From: an uncultured Collinsella sp.
Lineage (GTDB): Bacteria; Actinomycetota; Coriobacteriia; Coriobacteriales; Coriobacteriaceae
Reading direction: 5' to 3'
DNA length: 6,876 nt
NCBI GenBank assembly: GCA_958447915.1
Contig: CAUDCB010000103.1
Span: 1 to 6,876, forward strand
Shown here: piece by piece, positions 6,192-6,876 of the stretch
Layout of the letters: every line of letters begins with the position of its first letter
Numbering within the stretch: position 1 is the stretch's first letter
Program-made: the position numbers and the translations under genes
The notes under the pieces: model-generated
Told to the model about the DNA's origin: nothing
The model's database searches: none
Seen by the model: the letters and a program-made list of their open reading frames with translations, nothing else

Positions 6192-6207
6192 TACAGTACC
6201 CCCTGTA
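6192..6207 (-). promoter_or_regulatory. Small hairpin presenting the Shine-Dalgarno of kinase copy B
   Basis: On the minus strand TACAG and CTGTA flank GGGGTA, a perfect 5-bp stem with a 6-nt loop that holds most of the AGGGGG ribosome-binding sequence. The start codon lies directly after it. It could modulate initiation, but the stem is short and may be accidental. Confidence 0.35.
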
Positions 6208-6217
6208 TATGTGAGGG

Positions 6218-6247
6218 CCGCGTGGCCGGCCCATTCCAACCACGCGG
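6218..6247 (-). promoter_or_regulatory. Hairpin in the ptsI-kinase B intercistronic region
   Basis: CCGCGTGG (6218-6225) and CCACGCGG (6240-6247) form a perfect 8-bp GC-rich stem with a 14-nt loop containing the palindrome-derived CCGGCC. There is no T tract in either direction, so it is not a normal terminator. Known roles of such hairpins include mRNA end protection or processing between co-transcribed genes with different expression; applying that here is inference. Confidence 0.5.
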
Positions 6248-6264
6248 TTACCTCTGATACCAAA

Positions 6265-6876
6265 TTAGCGAGCAGCAGACTCGAGCAGCGCCTTGACCTC
6301 GGCGGCAGTGTTACAGGCGAGCGCCTTCTCGGCGAGCTCGTCACACTCGGCCTTGGTCCACTGGCTGATGGTCTTGCGGGCGCGCAGGATGGACGGAGCG
6401 CTCATCGAGAACTCCTCCAGGCCCCAGCTGATCAGCAGCGGCTCAAGCAGCGGATCGGCAGCGGCCTCGCCGCACATGCCGACCATGATACCGGCCTTCA
6501 CGCCGCTCTCGATGATGTTCTTGAGCGAGCGGAGCACGGCGGGATAGTACACCTGGTACAGGTTGGAGATGGTGTCGTTGCCACGGTCGGCGCACATGGT
6601 GTAGCCGATCAGGTCGTTGGTGCCGATAGAGAAGAAGTCGGCGACCTCGGCCAGACGGTCAGCGAGCAGCGAAGCGGCAGGCGTCTCGACCATAATGCCG
6701 ACCTCAATGTTCTCGTTGAACTTGCGACCCTCTTCGGTCAGCTCGGCCTTGCACTGCTCGACGAGCTCCTTGACGGCCACGACCTCCTCGACGCAGGTGA
6801 CGAGCGGGATCATGATCTTGACGTCACCAAAGGCGCTGGCGCGCAGCAGGGCGCGGAGCTGAACCTTGTACTGGTC
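6265..6876 (-). CDS. ptsI: Phosphoenolpyruvate-protein phosphotransferase (PTS Enzyme I), C-terminal part
   Basis: The last 203 residues of Enzyme I, cut by the right window edge (the usual full length is about 570). Enzyme I takes phosphate from PEP onto a histidine and passes it to HPr, driving all PTS sugar uptake. The PEP-binding barrel domain is clear: FGDVKIMIPLV (16-26 of the visible part), GIMVETPAA (60-68) with the Mg-binding Glu64, FFSIGTNDL (81-89) with Asn87 and Asp88, DRGND (97-101) and GMCGE (133-137) with the catalytic Cys135. The phosphohistidine domain lies outside the window. Two spots deviate from the common pattern: GTNDLIGYT instead of GTNDLTQYT, and CGEAAAD instead of CGExAGD. 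An internal ATG at 6813 is not the start, since the reading frame and the family similarity continue unbroken to 6876. A PfkB kinase gene follows 74 nt downstream, consistent with a fructose-type PTS operon. Confidence 0.95.
   Translation of the reverse strand, partial: DQYKVQLRALLRASAFGDVKIMIPLVTCVEEVVAVKELVEQCKAELTEEGRKFNENIEVGIMVETPAASLLADRLAEVADFFSIGTNDLIGYTMCADRGNDTISNLYQVYYPAVLRSLKNIIESGVKAGIMVGMCGEAAADPLLEPLLISWGLEEFSMSAPSILRARKTISQWTKAECDELAEKALACNTAAEVKALLESAAR

Noticed and set aside
6265..6813. A shorter ptsI frame starting at the ATG at 6813
   Set aside because: The reading frame and the Enzyme I similarity continue to base 6876, so this ATG is an internal methionine of a gene truncated by the window.
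1..6876. Mobile elements, CRISPR arrays, phage genes or defence systems
   Set aside because: No transposase, integrase, terminal repeats, regularly spaced repeats or defence-type domains were seen. Although tRNA genes are common integration sites, no partial tRNA copy marking an attachment site was found here.

Overview
Every gene recognised in this window reads on the minus strand (right to left), in GC-rich DNA. The gene content and the tRNA-Glu type (a G1:U72 acceptor end, common in Actinobacteria) fit an actinobacterium. The sugar-kinase and Enzyme I sequences look most like those of the gut Coriobacteriia (Collinsella and relatives). This taxonomic reading is an inference from familiarity; no search was run.

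Layout in transcription order. The right edge holds the C-terminal third of PTS Enzyme I (ptsI, 6876-6265, cut by the window). After a 74-nt gap carrying two hairpins comes a 310-residue PfkB-type hexose-phosphate kinase (6190-5258), closed by a strong intrinsic terminator (5231-5197). A second 310-residue PfkB kinase (5074-4142), about half identical to the first, has its own -10 element and its own terminator (4108-4075). Next is a CCA tRNA nucleotidyltransferase with an HD domain (3977-2583). Then two identical tRNA-Glu(CTC) genes lie in tandem (2430-2354 and 2331-2255), with a recognisable promoter and a shared intrinsic terminator (2243-2213). They are followed by a polytopic membrane protein of the lysylphosphatidylglycerol synthase TM/flippase-like family (2103-796) and a TetR-family regulator (679-68), which is preceded by a clear dyad that is probably its own operator. 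At the left edge, homopolymer C and G tracts, a TATAAT and a Shine-Dalgarno sequence point to another minus-strand gene starting just outside.

How the genes fit together. Enzyme I passes phosphate from PEP to HPr and so drives PTS sugar uptake. The two kinases would phosphorylate a PTS-derived sugar phosphate (fructose 1-phosphate or tagatose 6-phosphate type) to a bisphosphate for glycolysis. The CCA enzyme and the tRNA pair are translation functions that may be neighbours only by chance. The membrane protein and TetR gene form a loose envelope/regulation pair whose connection is unproven.

I do not see an undescribed multi-gene system. The points most worth a second look are the divergent kinase pair (an Asn-to-Asp change at a sugar-contact position in one copy, and CAGD instead of GAGD in both), the homopolymer tract inside a possible promoter spacer at the left edge, the TetR dyad, and the hairpins between ptsI and the first kinase gene. 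No stretch longer than 300 bases lacks a gene.
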